Assembly (NCBI RefSeq): GCF_021155765.1
Contig: NC_060114.1
Span: 15,075,501 to 15,139,500, forward strand
DNA from: Diprion similis
Taxonomy: Eukaryota > Arthropoda > Insecta > Hymenoptera > Diprionidae
Direction of reading: 5' to 3'
DNA: 64,000 bases
Shown piece by piece: positions 51,604 to 64,000 of the stretch. Made by a program: the position numbers and the translations under genes. Positions within the stretch are counted from its first letter, which is position 1. Every line of letters begins with the position of its first letter. The notes under the pieces were generated by a model. It did no database searches and was not told where the DNA came from. It worked only from the letters and a program-made list of their open reading frames with translations.

Positions 51604-52277
51604 TTAAGGGGTTATACCTAATCAGGGGGCAGGAGAAACGGGACCTTTTAAGAATTTTTTTTACGAAGACATTTTAATTTGTTTATATAAAAATTGACGT
51701 TCACGGTAGGGCAACATTGAACTTCATTCTGTGGATTTTTATTTTTTTAAATAATGATTTTTAAACCTGCTAGGATATCTCTGGACTTTTTTTTACAAGA
51801 ATTAGTTAATATAAGTTAGTATCTGATCTTTAGTCGAAGGAATAAGCCAAATATTGATTTTCAGCAATACGAGCTATTTCAAAAAAAAAAATCAATTTTC
51901 CATAAAAATTTTCGCTTTAATTTGTTTCTAAAATGGAAAATGTTTATCGGCGAGAAAAAACCTTCGATGGAGGACTGAAAAATACATTCGTAAAGCTTGC
52001 GTACAAAGAGACCGATCGATTCAGCCGTTTTCGAGAAATCTTGCTCACCACTTGTACATGGAAAACGTAGATTTGAGAAAAACGCCTCAAAGTTTCACAA
52101 GCAGTTTCCACCGTTCCAGGGCGTCTTTGCAAATGTGCGCGTAACTTGGAGAATATTTGTCGGATCGATGTGAAATTTTTTGTGCATATACTTGAATGTA
52201 TGTACATTACGAGAATGATTAAAGAAAAAAAAAATAATCAATGTTTGAAAAATCCTGACTAGGTATAACCCTCTTAA
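51604..52277. mobile_element. TTAA-flanked TIR element (Kolobok or piggyBac type, non-autonomous)
   Basis: TTAA at 51604-51607 and 52274-52277. Reading inward, the ends are TTAAGGGGTTATACCTAATC and TTAAGAGGGTTATACCTAGT, a TIR of about 20 bp with one gap. TTAA duplication is typical of piggyBac and Kolobok elements; the G-rich terminus fits Kolobok better. The 670-bp interior has no transposase frame. Confidence 0.65.
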
Positions 52278-55200
52278 CTGCTGAGCTGCACTCTACAAAG
52301 TTGAGCCAAAATGTCCTATCGGAGAATGTGCAAGCCAGCTTCTTACTTAGGAACTATTAAATTATCATAAGTTCTAAAATCAGGCGACCAGCATTGACTT
52401 CACGTAGTATAATGGTACGGAAACTATCCGATATAATATATGGGACGAGTGTGAGCCCCATCATAGAGGGTTGAGAAGATAGGAGGAACGTTGGAAGCTT
52501 GTACACCTACAGTAACCAAGCGGCGTGGTGGCGTGGATCGAGTGTCGATCGGAGCATGGATTTCGGATTGAATTGAAACTTGGCAATTAGAAGTTATTGG
52601 TACTGCTTTGGCTACGCCAGCTATTCTGCACTAAACTTTGTTCTGCTGATTCAGACGATACACAATATGCAGTGCATACACTGCAGTCCTGCAGCCTCGA
52701 GCTGCAGCGCCATCCTCTAAAGTTCAGAGAACCGACAGAGCGGACTGGAAAACCACAATTAACGTTTCTCTTTGAGCGCCGAGATTAAAATTCGGAAAAT
52801 CGGGTTCCTGACGTTGGCCGGTTTTTAGAGGGAAGCCAATCTCACGGATAGAATCGGGCCAGCGGTATCAGTGAGGGATAAATATAATTGCATATTGTGG
52901 CACAGTACCGAGCAGCCATTGGACGCTTAGTGTCTCTAGCTTTGATCAGCTAAGCTTATGATTAATTGTTGCGTCCTCTGCCTCCCGCGGCTAGTCGCCA
53001 TGCTGCTCCTAATTCTCCAACGGTGCGTATATACACGGCGTGGATGTTCAGCTCCAAGTGTCACCTGCACTTGACGCCGTAAAGACAGACAAGACAGTCA
53101 TCTTGCATCCCACATTCCCGGTCCCATGTGCCATTCTTTGACAGAACCTCGTGCCATTAATCTCTGTTGGAATATCAGTCGGTAAAACCGGGGTGCGAGC
53201 AAGAGGCCGGATGAAAATGCTGGTTCATCGGTGTAACGTCGACATGGTCCCTCTAAGAATTTCCTGAATCAATATTTCCCTCGAAGCTTCGGTTATATTT
53301 GAATTTGAGGATCGGTGTAGTGAACCGGTTGTTTGCCCGCTACCGGAAACATGGGGGAAAAGTTAAACAGTGAGAGGTTGCCGGGTAATTTTATTATGAA
53401 TTTTGCGAGGAGAGGACCCAGTTTAGTCCTCTTCAAATATTACGTCGCCAAGTGTGAACTGCGACGTTATCACACAGTATTATATTATATTATGGTAAAG
53501 GGCCTTCAGGTTCGGAGGAAGTTGTACGACCCCGGCTTATAGGGCACTCGAGACGCTATCTGATGCTAATCTTCACCCCCAGCTGTAATCTTAACGACGT
53601 TACAACCAAGTGGAACAAAGACGTAATTTGACTCTGTGCCTTATTCTTACTCCTGTCAAGCTTTCGCGTGGCTATATTCACCCCGAACAAACGTGATGAA
53701 CATAATAGAGCCACGCATACGTGATGCTGCTTGTCGGAACGCGTTATCCGGACTATATACGTATTCCACCGAATGACACGATCCATGCAGCATCCACACG
53801 CGAATACTCTTGCATAATTAAATCGTTGTTCCGTGTCCCGATTCACGAGGTGTGATGAATGTCAAAGACGACTTGATTTACACCCGGATATCGTACATCA
53901 CGGCTCAAGTGTTTTAGATCATTATCCGTACCGCGGAATGGTCGCCTTGAGGAGACTGGCATCGTTTGAAGAACCATAAAACGGTCTGGATTAGAAACCA
54001 GAGAGTTTAACTCCCTCGGGAAATGAATTTTCCCGAGTTCGTCATTTCGAATCAGCCGCTTGAGGTTTTACAACTTTTATACAAGGCTTCTTGACTTCGA
54101 TAAACTTGAAAGGGACGACAAATTAAGGCGCCAGTTTCTAGACGCATCTAGAAGATTTTGAAAAAAGGAAGCATCTACGTCATTATTCACTCCATATTCA
54201 AAACGTTGTTCTGGGAAACCATGAAGAGACCAAAAAGTATACCACGAATTAGAATCCATTTCCATAAAATAAACTCATCCCTGCGTCACGGTGCTTAGAT
54301 TGCATACAGACGCTTTGCAGTAAAAACAAGAGCTGCAGAATATGACTTGAGCGAATGCAGGTGAATCGTTCAGCGTTTGTTGTAGAATAATTTGCGAGGA
54401 GCACTTTGCTTTAAGTAGGGGTATGCAAGATCTTTTGTAAGCTAAATAGAGGTGAAGGAAATAAAAAAGGTGAGGTAGAAAGTGAGCTTTTTAACTGACA
54501 AATCGGTGTCGACGCAACAACAACTGGCGGCCAAACGCAACTACGGAATCCGTTCTTTATTTTCACCATTTATACAAGACACTGATAGGACTAGCCATCT
54601 CTTTAACCGCAACGTACAACCCAGAAGACATTTTGATCTCGTTTAGCCGGGCGATTCTTTTGTCTCCGTCGCCAAGGATCGTCCCATTCCTATATGGACA
54701 ATATTTTTCAGCCACCACGAAGGTATACGGTGTCAGCTTCTACCTTAAGTGAGTTACGGGACAGAGTTAGTTTCTACCCCTCCCTCCCTCCCTCCCTCCC
54801 TTCCTCAGCCAGTCGCTGTTTTTACATGTTTCCTTTTTTCCACTCCTATTTGTCACCCCTTTTTATTTATAGCTCCAGCTCGCGTATACGCCGTTATTTC
54901 GACGCATGCTCTCGGACAAATACGTTGTGCTACAAGTACGTTCTCACGTTGAGCTTAACAGTATGCGACGTGGAGGTGTATACTTGTCCCCGGGAATCGT
55001 TGGTTCGATTTCTCGTCTTACCGTTCTGTCATATTCTTGACGAATATTTTACTCCTCAAGGAGCTTCTGTCAGGTTATCGTCGACGATACGCTCAACTCG
55101 AGTTTCAAAATTCTCAAGGGCACTTCCATCACTTGTTTGCTTCTTGATTCGATCAGCTTGTTTGAAAAATTTACACACCTACGACGGATGCGTGCTACAA

Positions 55201-57413
55201 ATTTTTTCTCTCAAGAGCTGCTTTTCCTCTCCGATCAAAGAGCAAGCGATAAAGTTTTTCGGAAGATGATGGGTCAGTGTCAGAAAAAAAATGGAAAAAA
55301 GTCCAAAAGCCTATCTTTCTTTCTTTCCTGCAGAAAACCGTCTAGTATACTTAACCCAAATTTTCTCTCCCACCGGAAGTGAGCGACGAAAAAAGCGACG
55401 TTTGTCCAATCCGAAAGAAATGGTGACGCAAGATGCCGCGTCTTGCACTCCGCATTCAAATTCCTGGCATATGTGGACGCGTCCCACCGCTGCCACCAGT
55501 TTCTCGGAAGTCGCAATCCTCGGGCTCACTTATACTCGCAGCATGACGCATCTGGGGTCTGGACTTAAGCCATATAAGATGGATGGTTCTGCTACAGTGG
55601 CAGCCTAGTGTCTCTCACTCGGAAGACGATATGATGTATGGACCGAGCCGCTAAAAACTGATGGGAAGCTCACGCGGCGGTTTTCGAATCCTTGGGACTA
55701 TTACGTAACAGTTTGCATGTACCTGAGCACATCACCGAGACGATCTCTGGCTTATCGCGAGGAAAAATTACTCGAAAGGATGTTGAGGCTTGGCGATCGG
55801 CATTGAGACGTCACTGGATATGTTTGGCTGAATGGAGGAAGGCGGGGGTGGAACTCGAATACACTTCAGAGCGGTTTACATTTATTTCACCCACCCCGAG
55901 TATCCTTTTCTCGCTTTTTCATCTTTACGCCTTTCAGCTCTTTCAACTCTGTTCTGCTCCTGGATCGCGACCCTGGTGATCGCCTCGGTTAAACCTGGAC
56001 TGCGATCCCGTATCCTCGAAGAGCCCACCCGGATGTACGTTAAGCCACGCACCCACCTTTTTCCCACACAAATATTCCACTTCGGGACGCCGTTTTCTTC
56101 GCATATGTATCACCCTACCAGTCCAACTCACTCGAAGCTCCAGGGTGGGTTAATGGATGATGGGGATACGATAAACGGATACATTCGTCGCCGAGGATTA
56201 AATTTCCCTAAACTACTTATCGCCAATTTATCCTTAACAGTCAATCGAACATCACAAACACCTTCAGGCTGTCGACATATAGCTTTAAAAGTCATTAGTT
56301 ACACAGGCACACAAAAAATTGTCTTGTCTGGCGTACTCCACCACCATATCTATGATTTCTTGGATATTCTGAATCTGCATCCGGTGTCAAAATCGCTCCA
56401 CGAACCCCCAGATTTTGAGTTATCGACATAAAAGTAGCCAAAATCTAGGGGTGATGGAGGGATTCTGAGACCAAATTGGATTCTGTATGTCCAAAAACAC
56501 ACGAAATTGCAATACAGTGATATTTGGGTACGATTGCAGACCTTAATTCAATACGGCAAATACATGTATAGTATATTCTCGAGATGTGGGGCGTACGTAC
56601 GTGGGTTGATGTATAGAAGGTACTCGTCGTATTGACACAAGAAGTGTCGTAGCAGGTAGATCCTTGAAGATGTTAGAATAGATGGAAGGACGCTCGTCTT
56701 GTCGTCGCTGTCGTCTCGTCGCCTCCAAGCCTGTCGGTGGTTTAGTTACAAATTCAAGGCGTATCCGTGATAAATACATCTGAATAAATCTGGGAACCAA
56801 GTCGCGTGGTTTCGTGATGTCGGAGGGCTAAGAGGTCGGAGAATTTGGCCCAGCAGCAGTCTGGTTGTAGGTATATATATAGAGAGATAGAGGGCTAAGG
56901 AATAGGAGTAGGATCTGTTTGTTGTATCGTTTCCCCCACCAGAATCACCTGCGACTATCTTCGTTTATACGTTCCTCAAACTTGCTTGTTTGATCTACGA
57001 CTAATTTCTGGGGAACAGTTCACTCATCGCTACCAGCCAGCAACCATCAGCTATTATACGGACTGTAATGCTTCTCGAGAATCAGAATTTCACGGTATTC
57101 CTACAAGGTACCATCGAGACAAACGTCGGCACATGACGTTGAAGACGTTTCAGCTTGATTAATAATCTTAAGTCGTAACTGGTATTGTTGATTTGAAGAA
57201 ATTTTCAAATCCAAATTCAATTTCAATCAACCGCAAAAAAAAAAAAAATTTCGAAAAACTTTTCATTAAAGACAAAAGTGTGAACTGTAAATAAAATTGT
57301 TCAAACTTGTATTTCTAAATGTAAAATAAATCAATGTTGTTTTATTACATAAAATTTCGCGTCAATTGTACTCAATTTTTATTTAATTTACGTATTAGGA
57401 GCGCTATTTAAGG
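52278..57413. other. Gene-poor interval
   Basis: CTCC microsatellite at about 54775-54803; T/C-rich stretches at 54690-54850. Several long-looking frames at 54694-56431 have no recognisable domain, overlap one another in different frames and mostly start from non-ATG codons. No gene can be supported. Confidence 0.35.
54775..54806 (+). repeat. (CTCC)n microsatellite
   Basis: Tandem CTCC units (about six) followed by TTCCTC. Confidence 0.9.
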
Positions 57414-57684
57414 GGCTAGTACAGTTTTTCTGGTGTGAAATGGAGATCATTTTTCAAGACGCAAAAAAAAAACCAATTAAACAATTGTTTTTTAATTTTG
57501 AGGATATATTTAGATACTTTTAATAAGTTGATAACAGAAAAATTTTCATAAAAAAATATCGAGTCTAACCCGAGTTATACGCTACGCCGTGGAGTCCTCA
57601 AAAAATGAAGTTGTAAGTCGGCTGTAGTTTCAAAAAAAATGTTGACATTAAACTGGATTTTTTTTAACGGCCCCCCTAATATCT
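57414..57684. mobile_element. Possible degraded TTAA-type element
   Basis: The left end TTTAAGGGGCTAGTACAG and the inverted right end ATTAGGGGGGCCGTTA are loosely alike, and the left resembles the terminus of the TTAA element at 51604. Similarity is short and gapped. Confidence 0.25.
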
Positions 57685-60600
57685 ATATATAGAAGTTTTG
57701 AGGGTTGAGTTGTTTCAACTTGCCAGAGCGTCCTCTGAAATTTGGATCGAGCTTGAGGATCGCTGATTTTGCGCGAGGACGTGTCGCGGAGAGAAACGTT
57801 CGGCTCAACGGAATTTCTCTACGTATCTGCATTATGGGAAAGTTTTCACGCGTAAATTGATTTGAAATCTGCTTTAATTAAACGCCTACACAAGATCGCA
57901 TCTTGTCGCAATTTCGCAATTTATACAGCGCTGAGTTGCAGGTCATTTCTAAACAATGAAATCAAAGTAAAAAAAGGATATTTACCTTAGTAAATGAATC
58001 TCTTCTAAGCATGGAAAAAGTAAATCATCTTTTATAATTTTCGAGAGAACGTGTTACTTAATGCAAATATCTTGTTGCTCGTGTAATATTTATAGACACA
58101 TATTAGGTTTCGTTTAATAATTTTTTCGTCGTTCTTTAAAAAATACAAAATACAACGGAATTTCTCTCAAATTAAAAATAACCTGGCTTTCAAAATTGAA
58201 GTTTGCGAGTCTCGATTGTTTTTCATGTGAAGCAGATATTTTTGCGCTTAAATTTAAAAAATTGAAAGTGAAAGCCTCTTTACAGATATCAGGATTAATT
58301 GTGTGACTTGTTATTCATTCTTCAAAAAACGATGTAAATCTCGTAATTCCCCTCACCTAAAAAACCAGTTGATTTTCAGATTTGCCGTCAGTGAGTTAAA
58401 AATTTTTTTCCTCACATCAAGAGGACATTTTCATAATAAAATTCACCTCGATTCAAGCTTTTCTTTCATCGCTTATTTTGCATCCTATTATACATTATCG
58501 ATATAATTTCTGTCTTCAAATAGAAAATTAATTCCGCGATCGTTCTCCCGGGTGATTCAGCGGCACCGGAAGTCTTCGGCACCAATCGGTGCCGGACTTG
58601 CAGCTCAGCTCGGGAGTTTCCGATTGAGTTCCAGCCGCATGCAAACGAACGAATTCCCACCTCAGTCCCTCCGCTGTTTAAGATAAACCTAACAGGGATT
58701 ATGCAATACGTGATTCCGAGGGCGGCACGGGGTTTGTTTTGATAGGGAATATACACCCTGGGATTACCACCAAATTACACAGGATTACCAGCCTCATGGT
58801 TCGGGATTCATCCGAGCCCCTGATCCCACCCACCGAAGTGCTACTGTCGCCTCAATCCTGCAGGCAAATTCTGTCCAACAAAACTTCCGTTATCACAAAT
58901 TAATTTCCGTCCAATTGCGAAATTGTTGAATCAAAATACAATATAATCTGCTCAGCTATAAATTTAACGACACGATACTCATCACCTGTTCAATTCCCTT
59001 CGGTTCTTGCAAATTAGATCTGTTTTTATTTTCTCCCTTTGTTCGTTTAATTACATTTTACTACCTAATTCCGCCATTTACTTCAAAGAGGAATGAAAAG
59101 AAAAAAGAAGGAGAAAAACCAAAAACAAATACACCAACATCTCACGTGATCAATTTCATTCGCTTCATTCGTTTGGTTTGATTGGTTTCTTGGTAATTAA
59201 ATTGTTTCAACGTATTTAAACGGTATTGCATTCCAAATTCATTTGTAATTTGAAATCAGGAAAAATAGAATAGATGAAAGGAATTTTGATCTTGTTATTG
59301 AAAGTAAGAGCGAGAGAAGAAAAAAAAAGAACTTGTCGATTCATGTTTCCGTGAAAATTCTGAACTGAGAAATGAAGAGTGAGAGAGAACTTCTTGAATA
59401 ATACAAAGTTGAGCATAATATGAAAATATTATTGTTACTTCTGTTTTTTTTCTCATTTTGTTATCACTGTTATTGCAAAACGGGTCGATACGGTTGAACG
59501 AATAAAAAATGTAACCAGTGGTGGAGGAAGTCAGGGATTCGCGACGCGACTGTAGGTACATACAATATATTTCAATCGGATTAATATTGCATGTACACAA
59601 CCGAAGTTATACGCGCTCGACCGGATTGCCACAAATCGTCGATTTTACGATGGAAGTGATCCTTACGTGTCCCATGTGCGATGGGGAATTTACGGATATG
59701 TACGTCAGGAACGCGGGGTTGTGCAAGGATACGTACAACGTACGGAATGCAGATAGTGATCCTCTGTTTATACAGGGTGACTGCGTAAATACAGGATATC
59801 AGACAGACGATGATGCGAAATCAGAGCTTCAACTGTTAGAAGTGTTTGATATTCGTGGATTGACGAAAAAGAAAAAAAAAACTTCCAATTTGCTAATCAA
59901 TCCTTTTTTTTGTAATTTTATTACGAGATGTTCGCGCGTCGAGTGTGTTTATCAATTTCATAGAGTCGTAAGTGACCGCAATTTTTCTGGAAGTGTATAA
60001 TAACAATTAGAGCAATATTATGAACAAAATAATGATACTCTAGCTTGAATTGCTTCAAAACGGTGAGAAGTTTAATATATTTACTTAATTTTGTTTTGCA
60101 ATGTTGGTTCATTTGTTCAGAGAAAATTTTTTTGTTTGTTTGTATTCATTATATTGGTGTTGTTGAATGTTTAATTTTTCAAGATTGCACTGATATTGAC
60201 TTCGACCTACAGATAGCAATCTATTGAATGAGTACGTCAATAAAGAAAAACTGTTTTGATTTAGTTGTGAGAAATAGTTTTTTAAAAAATACTTACGCTG
60301 TAATGAAATAAAATTGAACCAGTTCCCCAGTCGTTCTACTATTTTCAAGGGAGTTAGGATAAAAAGTTGATACCGAAGCCTTTGTTCGTAAATTGAGTCT
60401 CTTATTTTTTCTGCACTTCGATTTTTTGATCATCGTACCTTACAAACGTACTAATTATTAATAGATCCTTAAAGTGTGACGATCTCGTAATAAAACGATG
60501 AAAAAGTAACGACTTTCACCTGCGCAATCTCCTGAAACTGACCATTCGAAATGTATTTCAAATTGACCGGCAGCAACAACCATAAACTGTAGAAGTCAAC

Positions 60601-60837
60601 TGAGAATCCCGACAATTTCAACATTGCTACAAATCATGCCCGCCATTCCAGGCAAAGACAGAAGGATCCGCAGCGAGACGACGAAGGGTGAAAAATCGAG
60701 GTACAAAACAGGGTCAGACGAAGGACGAACGAAGCTGGATGGATACCTTATGTAGTGCATCGGAGAAGCATAAGTCCGGAGCGGTCGGACATGTCTGGCA
60801 TACACTAGTAGCACCGTCTGCAGTGGTGGGTACATTC
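57685..60837. other. Gene-poor interval
   Basis: AT-rich. A plus-strand frame from the ATG at 59650 to 60000 starts MEVILTCPMCDGEFTDMYV, with a CxxC pair, then degrades into lysine/phenylalanine-rich sequence; no family is recognised. No RNA gene or TIR element is seen. Confidence 0.35.
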
Positions 60838-61505
60838 CGTGGTGTGAGTATACATGGTGTGCCTAGGAGTACAGCTTCTCCAAAAAAGTTTCTCTCTCGC
60901 AATGAGCTGGACTTGAGTAAGATGTGTACCAACGGCGCGAAAATACCCTAGATCGGTGGTGATTAATTGTTGTCATGTTGAATCAGTGTGGGGAAAAAAA
61001 GAGCGGGACTTTAAATAACTCGTACCACAACTATACACGATAGCATTACCGAGCAGGTTAGCGTTTGCTAGATAAATAATTCCCTAACAATATAGGAATT
61101 TCTTTAGACAGTTGGTACACGTCTCACTTAAAAGCTTTGACCCGTGGTGTGAGTATACATAGTGTGCCTAAGAGTACAGCTTCTCCAAAAAAGTTTCTCT
61201 CTCGCACTGAGCTGGACTTAAGTAAGATGTGTACCAACGGCGCGAAAATACCCTAGATCGGTGGTGATTAATTGTTGTCACGTTGAATCAGCGTGGGGAA
61301 AAAATGAGCGGAACTTTGAATAACTCACTCCACAACTACATACGATGGCATTACCGAGCAGGGTAGCGTTCGCCAGATAAATAATTCCCCAACAATATAG
61401 GGATTTCCTTAGACAGTTGGTACACATCTCACTTAAAGGCTTTAACCTCGAAGAAAGGGGCGTGTCGTAGGAGTTCCAGGCACACGATGTATACTTACAC
61501 CACGG
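60838..61505 (+). mobile_element. MITE-like element (family A) with 304-bp internal tandem duplication
   Basis: Terminal inverted repeats: CCGTGGTGTGAGTATACATG at 60838 and, inverted, CCGTGGTGTAAGTATACATC from 61505; 26 of the first 28 bases agree. Between them, a unit beginning CCGTGGTGTGAGTATACAT starts at 60838 and again at 61142, period 304 bp, so the left TIR itself is duplicated. A single-unit relative lies in opposite orientation at 18060-18430. No protein is encoded. Confidence 0.8.
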
Positions 61506-64000
61506 TATAAGGTATAAGGTGGAGCTGATACGTACCGTGATGCTGTGCTGCGTGGCATCCTGCCTGCGAGCTCCTGTAGGATGCCCACTGCCCCCCCCCC
61601 CTGCTCTTCCCGACGACGTGGACTTTTCCTAACCCTATTCAATATTGCAACGAATCAACTCCGCCGGGCGAAGCAGTAGTCTTTACAAAATTATCACTCA
61701 CGTATCCCTCAGGGTTCATATATTCTTACAAGTTGAAATTATTCCGCAAATTTCCAGTACAGTACAGTACGGGAATTCGAGAGACGAGTTTAAAGCGAGT
61801 GGAAATATGCACGGTGAGATCGTTTTCATAATTTTTGCATCGTGTGGTGATTTTTTTTTTTTTTTGGTGTTCTGAAATTGAGAATATTGTACTAGATTTG
61901 GGTGGGAAATTTGTCGGTTTGTTGGTTTCATATTCTGCGGTGCGACTAGATTATTGATTATCAAAATATGTAGGTATTCATATTATTTTTATTTTACAGT
62001 TTATTTTTATTAAGAATACTAATTTCTAAATTGTTTTTTTTTATAGTAATGAATTAAATATTGCTTTTCATTCTTGATCATCATCAATATCGATGGAATG
62101 TTTTAAAATTAAATATGTAACAATGCCAACACTATAAAAGAAAAGTAGTTTCTTTGGGGTTGTTGTAAAGAATAATCTTCTGAACAAAATGAGTCATCAT
62201 AGAGTAAAATCCAACGAATCCATTAAGTTTTTAATCATCACATAAACGCTGAACACGAAACATTGACATTTGAGCTTATATCAGGTTTGAAATCCTAGTA
62301 TTTTCGATTTTGTATTTTTATAGAAAATACTTAACGCCCCACTGCTTCACAAAAGAATTAATAAAAAGTATCGACTACCGTCTGACCAGCCTTCTCAAGT
62401 GATCAGGAATGGAAACACCCCCAAAATTAGGTCCTAATTACAATTTCCCGAGAAGGGGTTGCGCGGAACATCGTTCCGGAATGTGAGATACACACTTGGA
62501 TACTCTGGCAAGAGAGGGAGGGTATCGGATGACATATAGGTATACCTCGTACTGCACAGCGGCGTGGTAAACTTGTAGATAACAACGCCAAAAGGGCGTT
62601 ATAGAAGAAGAGAAAAGAAACGAAGAAAGAAAGAAAAAACGACAAGTGGGTAGAAAACAAGGTAAAGAAAAAAATTGGGTGGGGAGTGGAGGGAAGAAAG
62701 AAAAACACCACCACCACCACCACCACCACCACCACCACCACCACAATCATCGTCGTCGCCGCCAACGGATATACAGGAAACGAGAAAGAGGCAGCGGGTG
62801 GCGGCCGAAGAGGGAAAGTTAAAGACAGGGTCGCGGAGTCAGTCTTGTAGCTAACTATGTACGTCACGTCGGGGTTCTGGATTACATTTATACCCCCGGC
62901 AGCCGAGGGCCACCCTCGGGTGTATCCACTCCCCTCCCTTTCACCCCTCCCTTCATCCCTGCCGGCTTCTTTTCCCCGGTTTCGCCCTGGATCTCCTCCT
63001 CGCCCTCCACCCCGGGCGTTGAGCCCGAGGGGCCGATGCGCCAATACGTGCCTATAATCTCTACCGACTCCCCCATAACCTATACCTGACCTATACGTAC
63101 GTATGTAGCCGGGGGTTGGTACGCCTGGTGCGGGGCGCTGCGATCGTGCGGCCGCGGCTGTAGATCTCGGGTGTCTTACTGCCGTCCATTACACCCCGGG
63201 GATCCTTAACCTCTGAGCGATGGCTCATCCATGCCCACCGCCCAGCGCATTTTTATTTTACAGTTTAATCGCGGTTTACCGTACCCGCGAGACGACATCG
63301 AGCCATCAAACCGTACACTTGAAACACCAAACGTGCGATATCACTGTCTTCGAAAAATCTCTCGACCACCTTTTATTTTCAACGATTATCGACTTCCGTG
63401 TTTGGGGAATTACGCTGCTCGATTCGTCAACCGAGTCAGATTTTGCAGAAATTGATGGAAATTGTCTCCAATATTTTCATCGAGTACCAGAAATTCTGAC
63501 GGGTGTGAAAAATTCAGTCTTCAGGTTTACCAGAACCAGATTTTACGTAATCGACTCATGTTCATAAGTCAGTAAATAACTTTATTTTTTACAACGTTAG
63601 TCCAATTTGAATTTGTAAAGCAGTTTTGTCTTCATGAGACATGCTATTTCGACATAACTGAAGAAATTTTATAGCTTTTGATTTGTGGCTGAGCTTTGTC
63701 AAAATAACGATACGTTTTTACGCGACTGATTTGAATTCTAGTAAATTTTTTTTCACTAATTTCATGTTCGAGTTACCTCAATTATAAAAATCTACTCATC
63801 TCCTACATTTTACTCCGTATCATCTCCGCTTAGCTAAACACGAGTCTGACAACTTGCAGAAGGTCTTCCGAGCCTTCCTATTAATGTAATTCACCTCAAA
63901 CGATCAGCTGATAAGCCGGTGCGGCGCCATTTTGCGCTCCGGCAACCCTCGTTCTTTGGACCTTTATAAGATGCGGTTTCTATTACGAAAAGAAATGAGG
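61506..64000. other. Gene-poor right end of the window
   Basis: C9-10 run near 61590; T run at 61852-61865; purine-rich stretch at 62610-62705 followed by the (ACC)n array. GC-rich patch at 62880-63200. No gene is recognised. The last 120 bp include a GC-rich stretch near 63920-63950 that might mark a promoter continuing beyond the window. Confidence 0.35.
62706..62744 (+). repeat. (ACC)n microsatellite
   Basis: About thirteen uninterrupted CAC/ACC units. On the minus strand it translates as a run of valines or tryptophans, which explains misleading open frames here. Confidence 0.95.

Noticed and set aside
52395-52460. A-box-like TAGTATAATGG reminiscent of a tRNA 5' half
   Set aside because: No B-box at the right distance and no cloverleaf.
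54694-56431. Several long frames on the plus strand
   Set aside because: No recognised motif, overlapping frames, mostly non-ATG starts, and partly microsatellite-derived sequence.
62427-63044. 205-codon minus-strand ORF
   Set aside because: It runs through the (ACC)n array as polyvaline and purine-rich low-complexity DNA, with no domain.

Overview
The window is nuclear DNA of an arthropod, almost certainly an insect. Its genes are split by short GT-AG introns, several only 50-75 bp long. Intergenic DNA is long, AT-rich and full of microsatellites and small non-autonomous DNA transposons. A sawfly, wasp or other hymenopteran would fit, but that is inference. I see no prokaryotic, viral, CRISPR, rRNA or convincing tRNA content.

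Layout. (1) 278-2077, minus strand: a three-exon acyl-CoA synthetase of the luciferase / 4-coumarate-CoA-ligase-like family (555 aa). (2) 2.1-21.0 kb: gene-poor DNA with a GC-rich island near 12.1-12.6 kb, a possible lone first exon at 13.8 kb, an NRF1/TATA-like cluster at 7.2 kb and a MITE copy at 18.06-18.43 kb. (3) 21062-24549, minus: a two-exon FoxB forkhead gene (438 aa), with the intron inside the forkhead domain. (4) 24.5-31.2 kb: mostly non-coding, ending in a palindrome with CCTAA repeats and a TIR element beside the 3' end of NBAS. (5) 31699-39401, minus: an 18-exon gene for NBAS, the Sec39-domain subunit of the ER tethering complex (1926 aa as modelled). (6) 39865-42264, plus: a nine-exon CSN2/Alien gene (444 aa), head-to-head with NBAS across 463 bp that carry a near-perfect 102-bp palindrome. 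(7) 42507-42750, minus: an unrecognised small single-pass membrane protein, or the C-terminus of a longer one, tail-to-tail with CSN2. (8) 42.75-64 kb: about 21 kb without a recognisable gene, holding at least five fold-back/TIR elements and many simple repeats.

The exons of the four recognised genes were assembled by hand from GT/AG sites. Every phase closes and the total lengths match the families, so these models are fairly secure, although 5'/3' UTRs and transcription start sites are not defined. The genes do not form one pathway. NBAS (ER-Golgi membrane traffic) and CSN2 (cullin deneddylation) are housekeeping genes that share a bidirectional promoter. FoxB is a developmental regulator in a gene-poor neighbourhood, as is usual for such genes. 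The synthetase is a metabolic gene.

No clearly new multi-gene system is visible. The best leads are the promoter palindrome, an acidic tryptophan motif in NBAS that resembles COPI-binding sites, the unrecognised membrane protein, and a MITE family with a copy carrying a 304-bp internal tandem duplication.
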